Notes: generated from the letters alone by a model not told the origin. A DNA stretch of 64,000 bases from Desulfovibrio desulfuricans (GCF_004801255.1 NZ_CP036295.1:557001-621000); one strand, 5' to 3'. Shown: positions 40,178 through 48,940, counted from the stretch's first letter. A program made the numbers and translations.

Positions 40178-40885
40178 ATGAGTGGAATACTGTACGGTGT
40201 GGGCGTGGGCCCCGGTGCGCCCGACCTTTTGACCCTGCGGGCGGTCAGGGTGCTGGGCGAGGTGGATGTGATACTTGCCGCCGCGTCGCCCCGCAATGAT
40301 TTTTCTGCGGCGCTGGATACCGCCCGGCCGCATCTGCGGGCGGATGTGCGCGTGCAGCGGCTGGAGTTTCCCATGACGCGCGACCGGGCCGTGCTGCGCG
40401 AGGCCTGGCGCGAGGCAGCCCAGACCACGGTCGGGGTGCTGGAGAGCGGATTGAGCGCCGCCTTTTTGACCATCGGCGACCCGCTGATTTACAGCACCTT
40501 TGGCTATCTTATGCGCACGCTTGCCCAGACCGCGCCGCATCTGACGGTCGAGGTCATCCCCGGCATCACGTCCTTTCAGGCTGCGGCGGCCCGCACCCGC
40601 ACCGTGCTGTGCGAAAACAGCGAAACCCTGCGCGTCATCCCCGGCATCAACAACCGCGAGAGTCTTGAAGATTCGCTGCGGCAAACAGACACGGCCGTGA
40701 TATTGAAGGCCTACCGCAATCTGCCCGCCATTGCCCAGGCGCTGAGCGCCACAAACCGGCTGGATTCGTGCCTGCTGGCAAGCCATGTGGAGCAGCCCGC
40801 CGAAACCGTGCGGCAGGGGCTTGGCGACATGCAAAACACGCCGCCCTACATGTCGCTGATTTTGAGCCGAAAGCCGCAGGCCTAA
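40178..40885 (+). CDS. cbiL: Precorrin-2/cobalt-factor II C20-methyltransferase
   Basis: A 235-aa tetrapyrrole methylase of the cobalamin pathway. The SAM-binding N-terminus GVGVGPGAPDLLTLRAVRVL and the family blocks AFLTIGDPLIYSTFGYLM and VEVIPGITSFQAAAART are conserved. These place it in the CobI/CbiL branch, which adds the C20 methyl group. In an anaerobe the cobalt-dependent CbiL substrate is expected. It follows the B12 uptake genes by 37 bp and shares their riboswitch, so uptake and synthesis are linked. Confidence 0.92.
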   Translation: MSGILYGVGVGPGAPDLLTLRAVRVLGEVDVILAAASPRNDFSAALDTARPHLRADVRVQRLEFPMTRDRAVLREAWREAAQTTVGVLESGLSAAFLTIGDPLIYSTFGYLMRTLAQTAPHLTVEVIPGITSFQAAAARTRTVLCENSETLRVIPGINNRESLEDSLRQTDTAVILKAYRNLPAIAQALSATNRLDSCLLASHVEQPAETVRQGLGDMQNTPPYMSLILSRKPQA

Positions 40886-40896
40886 ACGCAAAAAAT

Positions 40897-40941
40897 CGCG
40901 CGCAAGGGGGGGGCGGCCAGGCCGCCGCCCCCCTTGCGCGC
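40897..40941. terminator. Strong GC hairpin between convergent genes
   Basis: GCGCGCAAGGGGGGGGCGGC and GCCGCCCCCCTTGCGCGC pair over about 18 bp with a short loop. It separates cbiL from the convergent GyrI-like gene. There is A-rich sequence on the left, so it can work as a minus-strand terminator and probably in both directions. Confidence 0.65.
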
Positions 40942-40949
40942 TTAGCCGC

Positions 40950-41399
40950 TCAGCGTTTTACCGGCATATACAGTTCAAAGGGCGAGGCGGGCGTCCAGTC
41001 CGCCTGGTACAGCTCAAAGCAGGAGGCCTGTTCGTTGAGCTTCCATTCGCTCTGTCCGGCAAGCCACGTCTGGTACAAAAACATGTAGCCAGCCCCGATG
41101 CTCTCTAGGTTGGGCACCTGACAGCGGGCGTACGCGCCTGCGGGTATCTCCACAGGCGCAAGTTCCGTCGGCAGCGGGCCGTCAGCCGCCTCAAACGCCG
41201 CCCAGTAGTCGAAATCCTGGGCGTTGAGCATTACGGATATGCCGTAGACGCCCTTGCGGTAGCCTGCGGGCACGTGACGGCAAAAGTTCTGCCACAGGGC
41301 CGGGCAGTCGCGCTGCGCCTGGGCAAGCGAGGTGCGTACCTTGATGCCCGCCAGCCGTTTTGCCAAAAAATCAACAACGCTCACATCAAAACCGTTCAT
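40950..41399 (-). CDS. GyrI-like/AraC effector-binding domain protein
   Basis: A 149-aa stand-alone effector-binding domain: VVDFLAKRLAGIKVRTSLAQ, YGISVMLNAQDFDYWAAFEA, PVEIPAGAYARCQVPNLESI and FELYQADWTPASPFELYMPV. Such SOUL/GyrI-type domains bind small hydrophobic ligands, act as gyrase inhibitors or hydrolyse cyclopropanoid toxins; the function here is unknown. It is divergent from an AraC regulator that carries a related domain, so the two may answer the same ligand. Confidence 0.85.
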   Translation of the reverse strand: MNGFDVSVVDFLAKRLAGIKVRTSLAQAQRDCPALWQNFCRHVPAGYRKGVYGISVMLNAQDFDYWAAFEAADGPLPTELAPVEIPAGAYARCQVPNLESIGAGYMFLYQTWLAGQSEWKLNEQASCFELYQADWTPASPFELYMPVKR

Positions 41400-41526
41400 A
41401 ACTGCTCCTTGGATAAGTAATGGTGCTTGGGGGCAGCATCGGACAGCGGCAAAAAACCCGCTCGACTTTTTTTGCGCTTCTGTCCACCCTTGAGAGGCGG
41501 CGCGCGTCGCCTCTGAGGAGGAACCA

Positions 41527-42432
41527 TTGGAAACGCTTTCTTACCAGCAGCGCATCAACCGTGTGCTGCGGCACATCGAGCAGCACCTTGACGAGCGGCC
41601 TGATCTGGACGGGCTGGCCCGCATTGCCTGTTTTTCGCCCTACCATTTTCACCGCATTTTTTCAGCCATGGTGGGCGAAAGCGTGGCGGCCTATGTGCGC
41701 CGCCTGCGGCTTGAGCGTGCGGCCATGCAGCTTGGGCATTCGGACGAGTCGGTAACGCAGATAGCCCTCGGTGCGGGGTACGAAAGCATGGACGCCTTTG
41801 CGCGGGCCTTCAGGGCGCATTTTGGCATGCTGCCCTCAGCCTACCGCCGCAGGCGCGGAAATCTTGAGGCGGCCCGCAGGCGCGATATGGCGCGGCCCCT
41901 GTTTTATCACGAAATGCCCGACTGCCCGCCCATGGACGTGCGCATAAAAACATTTGCTCCCTGCCTCGTTGCCGCCGTGCGCCATACCGGGGCATACGAC
42001 GAGAGCGGCCCTGCCTGGGACGCCCTGTGCGGCGGGCTGGCAAAAAACGGGCTGCTCTCTGCCCAGGCCGTCGCCTACGGCGTCAGCTACGACAACCCCG
42101 ACATCACCCCGCCCCCCAAATGCCGCATGGACGCCTGCGTCAGCCTGCCCCAGGGGCTCAATGAAACCTGCGAGGCCTTGCGCCCCTTGTTGCTGGATGA
42201 AAATATTTTTTTGCGGCATGTGGGCGGGGAGCAAAAATATGCCGCATTGCTGGTCAAGGGCTCGTATATGCTGCTGCATCCTGCCTACCGCTCGCTGTTT
42301 GGCATGTGGTTTCCGCAAAGCGGGCATGAGCCGTTTAATGATCCTGGATTTGAAATATACTGGAATTCTCCCAAAACAACGCCTGAAAATGAATTGCTTA
42401 CAGAAATATGCATTCCGCTTAAACAGCGGTAA
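41527..42432 (+). CDS. AraC-family regulator with GyrI-like effector domain
   Basis: A 301-aa regulator. Two AraC helix-turn-helix motifs lie at the N-terminus: LDGLARIACFSPYHFHRIFS and VTQIALGAGYESMDAFARAF, ending in HFGMLPSAYRR. The C-terminal 150 residues form a GyrI-like ligand-binding domain (VRIKTFAPCLVAAVRHTGAY and FEIYWNSPKTTPENELLTEI), the Rob/SoxS-like layout that senses lipophilic compounds. A TTG start is chosen because GAGGAGG lies five bases before it. It is divergent from the 149-aa GyrI-like gene. Confidence 0.88.
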   Translation: METLSYQQRINRVLRHIEQHLDERPDLDGLARIACFSPYHFHRIFSAMVGESVAAYVRRLRLERAAMQLGHSDESVTQIALGAGYESMDAFARAFRAHFGMLPSAYRRRRGNLEAARRRDMARPLFYHEMPDCPPMDVRIKTFAPCLVAAVRHTGAYDESGPAWDALCGGLAKNGLLSAQAVAYGVSYDNPDITPPPKCRMDACVSLPQGLNETCEALRPLLLDENIFLRHVGGEQKYAALLVKGSYMLLHPAYRSLFGMWFPQSGHEPFNDPGFEIYWNSPKTTPENELLTEICIPLKQR

Positions 42433-42597
42433 AATCGTGCTGCTGGCGCTCTCGGTCATGCAACAAGCATGGTAAAGCCCCGGTTATCCGGACAAGGCGG
42501 CGGCAAGCACCGCTGGCGGCGACCCGAACGTGGTTTTTTGCCAGCAGCGCATGACCCGGCGGCCTTTACCTTGGGTTGCAAAACATGGTTGGGCAAC

Positions 42598-42900
42598 ATG
42601 AAAAACAACATGGCCGGAGCCGAGCAAAAAAACTTTGAGGCGGTGGAACAGGTCCGTCAGGCGGATAGGGTGCGCACCCTGGCCTAAAAACAATGGCTGC
42701 CACACAGAAAGTGGGTGGTGTTATCTGGAGCATTCAGGAAGGCGCGCGCAAAAACATCGTGGGGGGGCAGGCCTGCAGCCACCATTGAAAATGCCGCGCG
42801 TCGGGTCACATTCTCGGCGAATCGCTCACGCAAATTGCAGCCTCCGTGGAGCTGGCCAGCGATCAGATGCGTTTCATCGCCGCACAACTTGCCGGTGCTC
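42598..42900 (+). pseudogene. Methyl-accepting chemotaxis protein remnant
   Basis: Broken frames preserve pieces of a chemoreceptor signalling domain in order: EQKNFEAVEQVRQADRVRTL, then after a frame change ATQKVGGVIWSIQEGARKNI, then ESLTQIAASVELASDQMRFI followed by AAQLAG. The last matches the conserved 'GE.L..Iv..V......qvr.IA' part of Desulfovibrio receptors. At least two frameshifts and large deletions remove the hairpin tip, so it cannot function. The rest of 42433-43018 has no gene. Confidence 0.6.
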
Positions 42901-43018
42901 CGCTGCTGCGCATTGCGCCTTGCTGGCGGTTGAGGTATGATTTTTTGCATCGAAAGCCTGTTTGTGGCGCAATCCTGCGCACAATAAGCTTTTGCGGCCA
43001 TGTCTCGGAGGCTTTAAC

Positions 43019-43789
43019 GTGCGGCGTTTTTATCAGGAAAGCTGGCAAGGCATACCCTTTACGTCCTTTTCACATATATCCTTCTTTCATCTGGCGGAAC
43101 CAAAGTTCTACGCGGTTTTTTATGAAGAGCTGTTTCGCCGGTACAAAAGCTGGGACGATTTGCCGTCTGTGTGGCGCGAAAACAAGCGCAAAGACGCCAA
43201 ATGGCTCGTCGGACAGCTGCACGCCAAACTGGCGCAGGATCCGGCGGACCGTAAGGAACCTGTGCGCGTGCTCTCCATAGGCAGCGGCGTGGGCTACATG
43301 GAAAGAATTTTGCTCGAAGAAATGCCGGAGCTTGAGCTGCACGTCAACGAGCCAAGCACTGTGGGCATGAAGTGGCTGCGGGAGTATATACCCAGCGACC
43401 GCATATACATCGGGCTGCCGCCTGTGTGTCTGCCCTCGGACGTGCAGTACGACATGATCTATCTCTCAACTGTCGATTATGGCATACCCACACGCGAGTT
43501 TCAGCATCTGCTGTGGGAGCTGCGCGCCCAACTTGCCCCGGGCGGCGAGCTTGTGCTGCTCTCGGCCTCGCTGCTGGAGGAGGACTCCTTTATCGGCAGC
43601 TTTGTTAACGCCATCAAGATAGGCATTCGCGCGGCGCTGCACTATATGGGCATTCGCCGCCAGCAGTTCTGGGGATGGCGGCGCACGCAGGATGAATACC
43701 GGGATCTTTTCAAGGAGGCTGGCTTCACCAAGGTGCGGGACGGCTGGCTTGAAGACGGTTTTGAAACCTACTGGATACGCGGCCAATAG
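43019..43789 (+). CDS. SAM-dependent methyltransferase, class I
   Basis: A 256-aa protein. The SAM-binding motif I is VRVLSIGSGVGYMERIL near residue 82, with an acidic Glu at LHVNEPS for the ribose, and a later MIYLSTVDYGIP block in place of motif IV. The C-terminal part (FWGWRRTQDEYRDLFKEAGF, TKVRDGW) is a typical methyltransferase end. The substrate is unknown; neighbouring glycan genes make a sugar or lipid possible. A GTG start is preceded by GGAGG at good spacing. Confidence 0.78.
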   Translation: MRRFYQESWQGIPFTSFSHISFFHLAEPKFYAVFYEELFRRYKSWDDLPSVWRENKRKDAKWLVGQLHAKLAQDPADRKEPVRVLSIGSGVGYMERILLEEMPELELHVNEPSTVGMKWLREYIPSDRIYIGLPPVCLPSDVQYDMIYLSTVDYGIPTREFQHLLWELRAQLAPGGELVLLSASLLEEDSFIGSFVNAIKIGIRAALHYMGIRRQQFWGWRRTQDEYRDLFKEAGFTKVRDGWLEDGFETYWIRGQ

Positions 43790-43898
43790 CGCTCGAGCGG
43801 CGTGAACGTCTGATACTTTGTCGGCCTCGAGGTTGTCCCTCGGGGCCGACTTGTTTTTTGGCAACCAGGGAAAGACCGGCGCGTAGCGGCCAGGGCAA

Positions 43899-44861
43899 TC
43901 AGCAGGTTGGGCAGGGAGGCGGCGTGTCTGCCGCAACGTCCGTTACCGTACCGTAGCGGGCCAGAACATGGCTCAGGCTGCCGTCAAGCAGCATTTTTTT
44001 TTCGGTCTGTCGGGCGGGACTTTGGTAAAAGCCATTGTGGCGGATGCGGCTGTCTGCGTCTTGAGCGCTGATCCCGCCTGGGTGGCACATTATTTCCACC
44101 AGCGGCGAGGGCTGCCGTCTGAGCTGTATGGCGGACAGCGAGGCCGCAACTCTGGCGGCGGTGAGGTTGCCGCCTGCCACAAGCCCGCAAAGATACTGGT
44201 TGTGGGCAATGCCCATGCTGTCCAGCAGGCGGACAAAGCCTGCTGACCAGTGCGTAAGCAGGGCGCGCCGGGCGCAGCCCACAAGCAGCGGCAATAACGG
44301 CAACGGGGCCAGATGGGCAGGCTCGTTTGGCAAACGCACATAGCTGGGCCTGTGCTCATGCATGAGCTCGGCCATGGTTTGCTGCAGCGCAGGGATGCAG
44401 TGGATGTGGAGGTGTCCGTCCAGATGCAGCCCGCTTCGCTGGTGCAAACATCCAATACCGGCGGCAAAGGCGTCTATCTGCGCCTCCAGCTCTGTGCGTA
44501 TGGCAAAGAGCAGGGCCTTTTTACGGGCTGCGGTACCGGCGGCCAGCGCTGCGAGCATCTGCCCCAGTCCGTAGCGAAAGACACCGGCCTCGTCGACCAG
44601 GGGGCGCACTTGCCCTATGGGCGCGGAGCAGCGCCCTTCAAGGATATTGAGGTGCAGGCATACGCGCGTGCGCGGCAAGCCTGCAAGAGCTTGCAGGCTT
44701 GCTTTGGTGTCTGAGCCGCCCATGACGACAGAAACGGAATTGAGCGGGCCGTGGGCGAGGCAGTCGAGGATGTCCGCGCTGATAGAGGGGGTCAGGCCGC
44801 AGTCGTCCGCATGGACGATAAAGCGCATGGCGTGTTGGTCTGCCGCGTTTTGTCCGCTCAT
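43899..44861 (-). CDS. ChbG/YdjC-family polysaccharide deacetylase
   Basis: A 320-aa member of the ChbG/HpnK family of carbohydrate deacetylases. The metal site and catalytic residues are readable: RFIVHADDCGLTPSISADIL near residue 13, RVCLHLNILEGR, SGLHLDGHLHIHCIPALQ and LVEIMCHPGG. The family removes acetyl groups from N-acetylhexosamines or sphingosine-like lipids. The gene overlaps the end of the GT2 gene (ATGA) and so is translationally coupled with it. It probably trims a sugar that the upstream glycosyltransferases attach to an envelope lipid. Confidence 0.85.
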   Translation of the reverse strand: MSGQNAADQHAMRFIVHADDCGLTPSISADILDCLAHGPLNSVSVVMGGSDTKASLQALAGLPRTRVCLHLNILEGRCSAPIGQVRPLVDEAGVFRYGLGQMLAALAAGTAARKKALLFAIRTELEAQIDAFAAGIGCLHQRSGLHLDGHLHIHCIPALQQTMAELMHEHRPSYVRLPNEPAHLAPLPLLPLLVGCARRALLTHWSAGFVRLLDSMGIAHNQYLCGLVAGGNLTAARVAASLSAIQLRRQPSPLVEIMCHPGGISAQDADSRIRHNGFYQSPARQTEKKMLLDGSLSHVLARYGTVTDVAADTPPPCPTC

Positions 44862-45823
44862 GGCCCGGGGTGCGCCGTATTGTCGGCTTCCAGCGTTTCG
44901 GCCAGCAGGTAGCGGGGGCGGCCTTTCAACTCGATAAAGGCGTGGTGAATGTAGGCCGACATGATGCACAGGCCGGTGAGTATGGCGCTGCCGGTAAGCA
45001 GGATCAGCAGGATAACGGTGGTAAAGCCCGAATGCGCATGCCCTGCAAGGTAGCTCCAGAGCGCTTCGCAGCCCACAAAAAACGATAGCGCGTAAAACAG
45101 CAGGGTAATGACGCCTATGATCAGCAGGGGCTTGCCGCTGAACGACGTCATGGAGTCGACAGCCAGGGTCACCCTGCGGGCCATGCTCCATTTGCTTGCG
45201 CCGCCGCAGCGGGCGCAGGGCGTAAACAGTATCTGCTCGTGTCGAAAGCCCATCCACGAGGTCAGGCCGCGATAAAAAAGCTTGCGCTCGCCCAGGCTCT
45301 TCCAGGCTTCGACCACCTTGCGGTCAAGAAGTTTGAAGTCGCCTGAACCCTTGAGATCGTATGAGGTCAGCATCTGAAAAATGCGGTAGAACGACACGGC
45401 GCAACACCTGCTTAACAGTGATTCCTCCTGCCGTTCCTGCTTGCGCACATCAATCACGTCAACCCCGCCGGTACGCCACAGGGCGACCATCTCGGGGATG
45501 AGCGCGACAGGGTGCTGCATGTCGCTGTCCATGGTTATGACGGCATCGCCTCGGGCAGCCGCCAGCCCGGCGGAGAGCGCCGCATCCTTGCCAAAATTTC
45601 TGCTCAGGCGCAGGCAGCGCAGGCAGGCATGTTGCCCGGTCAGCGCGCGCATGACTTCCCATGTTTCGTCGGTGGAGCCGTCGTCAACCAGCACGATCTC
45701 GTAGCTTGCGCCGCAGTCGTCTTTAAGCCGGGCAAGCTCCGCCGCCAGCGCGTTTACAAATTCGGGCAGGTGGGCGCCTTCGCAATAGACAGGTGCAACA
45801 ACAGAGAGTGTGGTTTGACGCAT
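44858..45823 (-). CDS. GT2 polyprenyl-phosphate glycosyltransferase (GtrB/ArnC-like)
   Basis: A 321-aa family 2 glycosyltransferase with an N-terminal catalytic domain: TLSVVAPVYCEGAHLPEFVN, YEIVLVDDGSTDETWEVMRA and AVITMDSDMQHPVALIPEMV, the last holding the metal-binding Asp-x-Asp. Two C-terminal membrane helices (LLIIGVITLLFYALSFFVG and TVILLILLTGSAILTGLCIM) complete the GtrB form. It would charge a lipid carrier with a sugar on the cytoplasmic face. It lies 9 bp downstream of the polytopic membrane protein gene. Confidence 0.9.
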   Translation of the reverse strand: MRQTTLSVVAPVYCEGAHLPEFVNALAAELARLKDDCGASYEIVLVDDGSTDETWEVMRALTGQHACLRCLRLSRNFGKDAALSAGLAAARGDAVITMDSDMQHPVALIPEMVALWRTGGVDVIDVRKQERQEESLLSRCCAVSFYRIFQMLTSYDLKGSGDFKLLDRKVVEAWKSLGERKLFYRGLTSWMGFRHEQILFTPCARCGGASKWSMARRVTLAVDSMTSFSGKPLLIIGVITLLFYALSFFVGCEALWSYLAGHAHSGFTTVILLILLTGSAILTGLCIMSAYIHHAFIELKGRPRYLLAETLEADNTAHPGP

Positions 45824-45832
45824 GTGATGGTC

Positions 45833-47473
45833 TCACGGGGTTGCAATTTCTGCCGCAATGCCGCGTTTGGCAATAAACCAGCGGTTACTGCTCCACACGA
45901 TGGTACCCTGGCGCGCGATGTTCTCACGCTCGGACTTTTTGCCGCACAATATCCACTCGGTACCTGATGCCAGCCATGCCGCCGTTAACCCCTGTTTATC
46001 GCGTATGGTGACAAGGTCAAGCCAGCGTGCCGCCCCTTGTGCATCCTGGCTGTAAAGATATGAAGAGCCGTCCTTGAAGGCATAGGACAGGGGCCTGTAC
46101 AGCCGGTAACGGACGGCCATGGCATCCGGCTCGGCAAACAGGGGGGCGCCTTGAGGCACAAATTTTTCTATCGCCTGCAGCGCCTCGGCATAGTCTGCCC
46201 CTCTGCTCAAAACGTGCTGCGCATGCTTCGGCAAGGGCAGGTTGAGCGAATGCGCAAAGGCAAACCGCACGCCTGAGGCCCAGCGTCCCTGGTCAAAAAC
46301 AAGCACGCAGACGACAGCGGCAATTGCCGCCAGCCCTGCCCATCTGGGGGCGCGTTGCCATAGACAGGCAAAAGCGCCGACAATCATGAGCCAGCACAGA
46401 AAAATAATAAATCGTACGCCACGGGGCAACTCCGCGCCCATGGGCAGCCGGTGGAGCATCTCGGCAATGCTCGTCTCCACTACAGAAAGCAGCACGACAA
46501 TGCCAACCCCCAATATGAGGGTGGGCACAATGGAGGCCAGACGCTTCATGATCGGCGAGCCGCAACGCCGTACAATAAAAAAACTGACAACGCCGGACAC
46601 AAGCAGCGGAAAACAGTCGCTGCGGTGATGCAGGTGGCCGACCAGCCTGTTCCAGAGGCCGCCTTCGTCTTCAAGAAAGCGGCGGTCGAATACCTGCTGG
46701 AACACCGCAAGATCGTTGGCCGAAAACACCGTGGCTGATTTGATGGCGCTGCACAGGTACAGCAGCGTGGGGATGCACCATGCCGCAAGACTGAGCAGCA
46801 GCCAGCCCGCGTGACGCGGCAGGCTGTCGCCCTTGGCCCGGTGAAAGAAAAAAACGGTAAAAAGCATGCAGCTGACCACAAGCGAGCTGATGCTGTGCAG
46901 GTACATGCCGCAGCCTGAGGCAAAGAGTATGAGGGGCCGTAACTGGGGTTTGTCCAGCGCGGAAAGGGTAGCAGCCAGCAAAAGGGGAAAGAGGGCCGCA
47001 TAAAAAACGCGCGGGGTGATGTCGCCAGAGCCGAAGCCCCAGTATGTGCCAAAGCTGACCCAGACCGTCACGCCCGTCAGCAGGGCAAACAGGGCGGCAA
47101 GCAGTGGGGAGCCCCATAGGCGGCGGCCAAGATAGTAGCAGGCTACATAGTGAAGGAAGGCCCCCGCTGCACCAGCGCGCAGCAGGCCCTGAACAATGTC
47201 GTCGCCTGGCTGCAGCAGGCGCGCCAGCGTCGATTCAAGGCTGATGATGGAGTTGGCCGTGGTTGGCGCAGCCAGCAGAGGATCCTGGCTGAAGAGCTCG
47301 CGGTGCAGTTCGCCCGCAATGTTTTGCACATAGCAGCACAGATCGCTGCTGATCTTGAGTCCGTCACAGGAAAGAAGGCTCACACCCCAAAGGCCAAACA
47401 GCACATACGCCGCAATAACGCCTACAAAGGCCGCATCCCATAATATGTAGCTTTGGTGAGTGTTGGAGGTCAT
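45833..47473 (-). CDS. Polytopic membrane protein, GtrC/GT-C-like
   Basis: A 546-aa protein with about ten hydrophobic stretches over the first 400 residues (AAFVGVIAAYVLFGLWGVSL, PLLAALFALLTGVTVWVSFG and others) and a soluble C-terminal domain of about 130 residues. An acidic early loop (LSCDGLKISSDLCC) may hold the catalytic Asp of GT-C enzymes, but no clear Pmt motif is seen. With the GT2 gene downstream it resembles the GtrB/GtrC pair, where the membrane enzyme transfers the lipid-linked sugar outside. A third member, a flippase, is not present here. It is the first gene of the operon. Confidence 0.75.
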   Translation of the reverse strand: MTSNTHQSYILWDAAFVGVIAAYVLFGLWGVSLLSCDGLKISSDLCCYVQNIAGELHRELFSQDPLLAAPTTANSIISLESTLARLLQPGDDIVQGLLRAGAAGAFLHYVACYYLGRRLWGSPLLAALFALLTGVTVWVSFGTYWGFGSGDITPRVFYAALFPLLLAATLSALDKPQLRPLILFASGCGMYLHSISSLVVSCMLFTVFFFHRAKGDSLPRHAGWLLLSLAAWCIPTLLYLCSAIKSATVFSANDLAVFQQVFDRRFLEDEGGLWNRLVGHLHHRSDCFPLLVSGVVSFFIVRRCGSPIMKRLASIVPTLILGVGIVVLLSVVETSIAEMLHRLPMGAELPRGVRFIIFLCWLMIVGAFACLWQRAPRWAGLAAIAAVVCVLVFDQGRWASGVRFAFAHSLNLPLPKHAQHVLSRGADYAEALQAIEKFVPQGAPLFAEPDAMAVRYRLYRPLSYAFKDGSSYLYSQDAQGAARWLDLVTIRDKQGLTAAWLASGTEWILCGKKSERENIARQGTIVWSSNRWFIAKRGIAAEIATP

Positions 47474-47894
47474 GTTCCAGGCACCTACGTGGATAGGAAT
47501 GCAAAAAAGCAGTCAGCCGTTGAATGCCAGAATAGGGTGTGCCACACAAATTCATTCATCGTAGCAGGATAGCGATAGGGTTTTGTCCGTCTTTTGACAA
47601 GCAGATTCCAGTCAAACGTCATTATTGTCTTGAAAATTAGTTGGCTTGTCGCCCTGACGGAAGACTGGCCGCGCAGAAAAAGAAAAAATCTGGCGTTGCC
47701 ATTGTTGTAAAAAAGGGCTCTGTTCACGATGCGCGTTAGGTCAGGGCACTGCAGCACCCGCAATATGTGTATAAATACATCAGCCGTTGCCTGCGCGCCC
47801 GGCCTGCGATGAGCAAACCGCAGGCTGCAACGCTGCGCGCCAGACAAAAATATGGCTGCCCCTGTGTACGGTGCGCAGATGCCGCCGCAAATTA
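47474..47894. other. Intergenic region, no gene recognised
   Basis: About 420 bp upstream of the glycan operon. A long minus-strand frame (47485-47847) has no ribosome binding site, family resemblance or codon pattern of a gene. The region likely contains the promoter of the glycan operon. Confidence 0.4.
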
Positions 47895-47922
47895 AAAGGC
47901 CGGGATTGTTCCCGGCCTTTAA
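47895..47922 (-). terminator. Intrinsic terminator of the 40-aa peptide gene
   Basis: AAAGGCCGGG and CCCGGCCTTT are perfect arms around a short loop, followed by TTTTAATTT on the minus strand. It lies 40 bp past the stop of the small Trp-rich gene. Confidence 0.7.
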
Positions 47923-47960
47923 TCACAGGTTGATACCAGCGTGCGGAGCACAGGCTGTGT

Positions 47961-48083
47961 TCAAAAACGGTCAGCGGCTGACAGCATGCTGCGCCACCAG
48001 TTCATCCAACCATCCCAAACAGAGCCGAGGATCGAATCCTCAATGCGCCATCCGACGGACCCCAACAAAACGGCATTTTCCAT
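47961..48083 (-). CDS. 40-aa tryptophan-rich small protein
   Basis: The ATG follows AAGGAGG with ideal spacing. The product starts MENAVLLGSVGWRIEDSILG and continues SVWDGWMNWWRSMLSAADRF. Four of 40 residues in the second half are Trp, arranged on one face of a predicted amphipathic helix, so membrane binding is likely. It has its own terminator at 47895-47922, so it is an independent unit. I recognise no described family. The strong ribosome binding site and terminator make it the best-supported of the tiny genes in this window. Confidence 0.65.
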   Translation of the reverse strand: MENAVLLGSVGWRIEDSILGSVWDGWMNWWRSMLSAADRF

Positions 48084-48379
48084 AGTCTGCCTCCTTGCAA
48101 TAGGTGGTTGCGAAATAAACTCCGTGGGAAAAAACTAGCACGTCAGTGGGGCGGGCGCAATGGTCTTGGGGGGGGCGGAAAAAAATATCTTGGAGGCCAG
48201 CAATGCCATGACCAAGTGCCTTTTGTAACTGATTGAAATATATTTGTTTTGTTGTATTTGTTGCTATTTTGGCGGCTCTACCTCAAAGGCGGGGGCATAG
48301 CGTCTCCAAGAAAAAATTGGCCTTCCCCCAGAAAAGCATGCCATTGAAAAGTTAGAATCCCTGCCATAGGAACACTAAA
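48084..48379. other. Intergenic region before the mobile-element scar
   Basis: No gene is visible in these 296 bp. They include the promoter side of the 40-aa gene (minus strand) and AT-rich sequence around 48230-48270, then the flank of the IS3 remnant. Confidence 0.4.
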
Positions 48380-48475
48380 ATGGAACATAGCAGATTCACC
48401 GAAGCGCAGGTTATTGTGGGATATTGTGGCAGCTGAGGCTGGTGTTCGTGTTGTCGATCTGTGCCGCCAGAATGG
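48380..48475 (+). pseudogene. IS3-family orfA fragment
   Basis: The start MEHSRFTEAQVI is the typical N-terminus of IS3 OrfA helix-turn-helix proteins. After a small frameshift the frame continues AAEAGVRVVDLCRQNG, the next conserved block (usually A-E-A-G-x-x-V-x-D-L-C-R-x-x-G-I). The sequence then switches without a gap into ERF coding sequence, so only about 30 codons of orfA remain. Confidence 0.7.
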
Positions 48476-48940
48476 CATCTGGCTATGCCAGTACCCAGTG
48501 CCGGTGAGCAGCCCAACTCCTTGGGGCTGGTTACCAAACTGACGCATGCAGAGTCAGGGCAGGGCAAAGTTCCCTCGCGGTGGTTCCTTTGCCCGAGGCT
48601 GATCCGCAGGGCATGTTTACGGAAAATGACGATGGTGAATGTGCCAAATCCGGCAAGAAATCAACCACACTCCCCGAGTTGCCCATAATTTTCCTTGAAT
48701 TGCAAAAAGCGCGTCAACGCGACCAAACCATCAAAAAAAACACTACCACGTTCAAATCGCGTGTCGGCTCGTCGTGGAAGCCAGTCTCCCCTGGAAGGCG
48801 TGACGGCGCAGGATGGACGGTCCCGCATCATTGCCACGGCAACACGCACAGGCCAAAAAGGAACTGCTCACGGGCGCGGGTTAACGCTGGAGTGTGCAAC
48901 GCAAACTGAGATGGAAGTATGTTGATGCCGCATGGCAAAC
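48471..48940 (+). pseudogene. Second, broken ERF annealase gene
   Basis: Pieces of the same protein as the gene at 6454-7155 appear in order but in different frames: GIWLCQYPVP, EQPNSLGLVTKLTHAESGQ, VPLPEADPQGM, then a deletion to TENDDGECAKSGKKS, SPLEGVT, AQDGR and finally RKLRWKYVDAA. The helix with AITYARRYALTAMLGMV is missing, and at least three frameshifts are present. The nucleotide resemblance to the intact copy is still high, so the decay is fairly recent or the copies came from closely related elements. Confidence 0.8.

Noticed and set aside
47485..47847. 120-aa minus-strand ORF upstream of the glycan operon
   Set aside because: No ribosome binding site, no recognisable motif and arbitrary composition; treated as non-coding.
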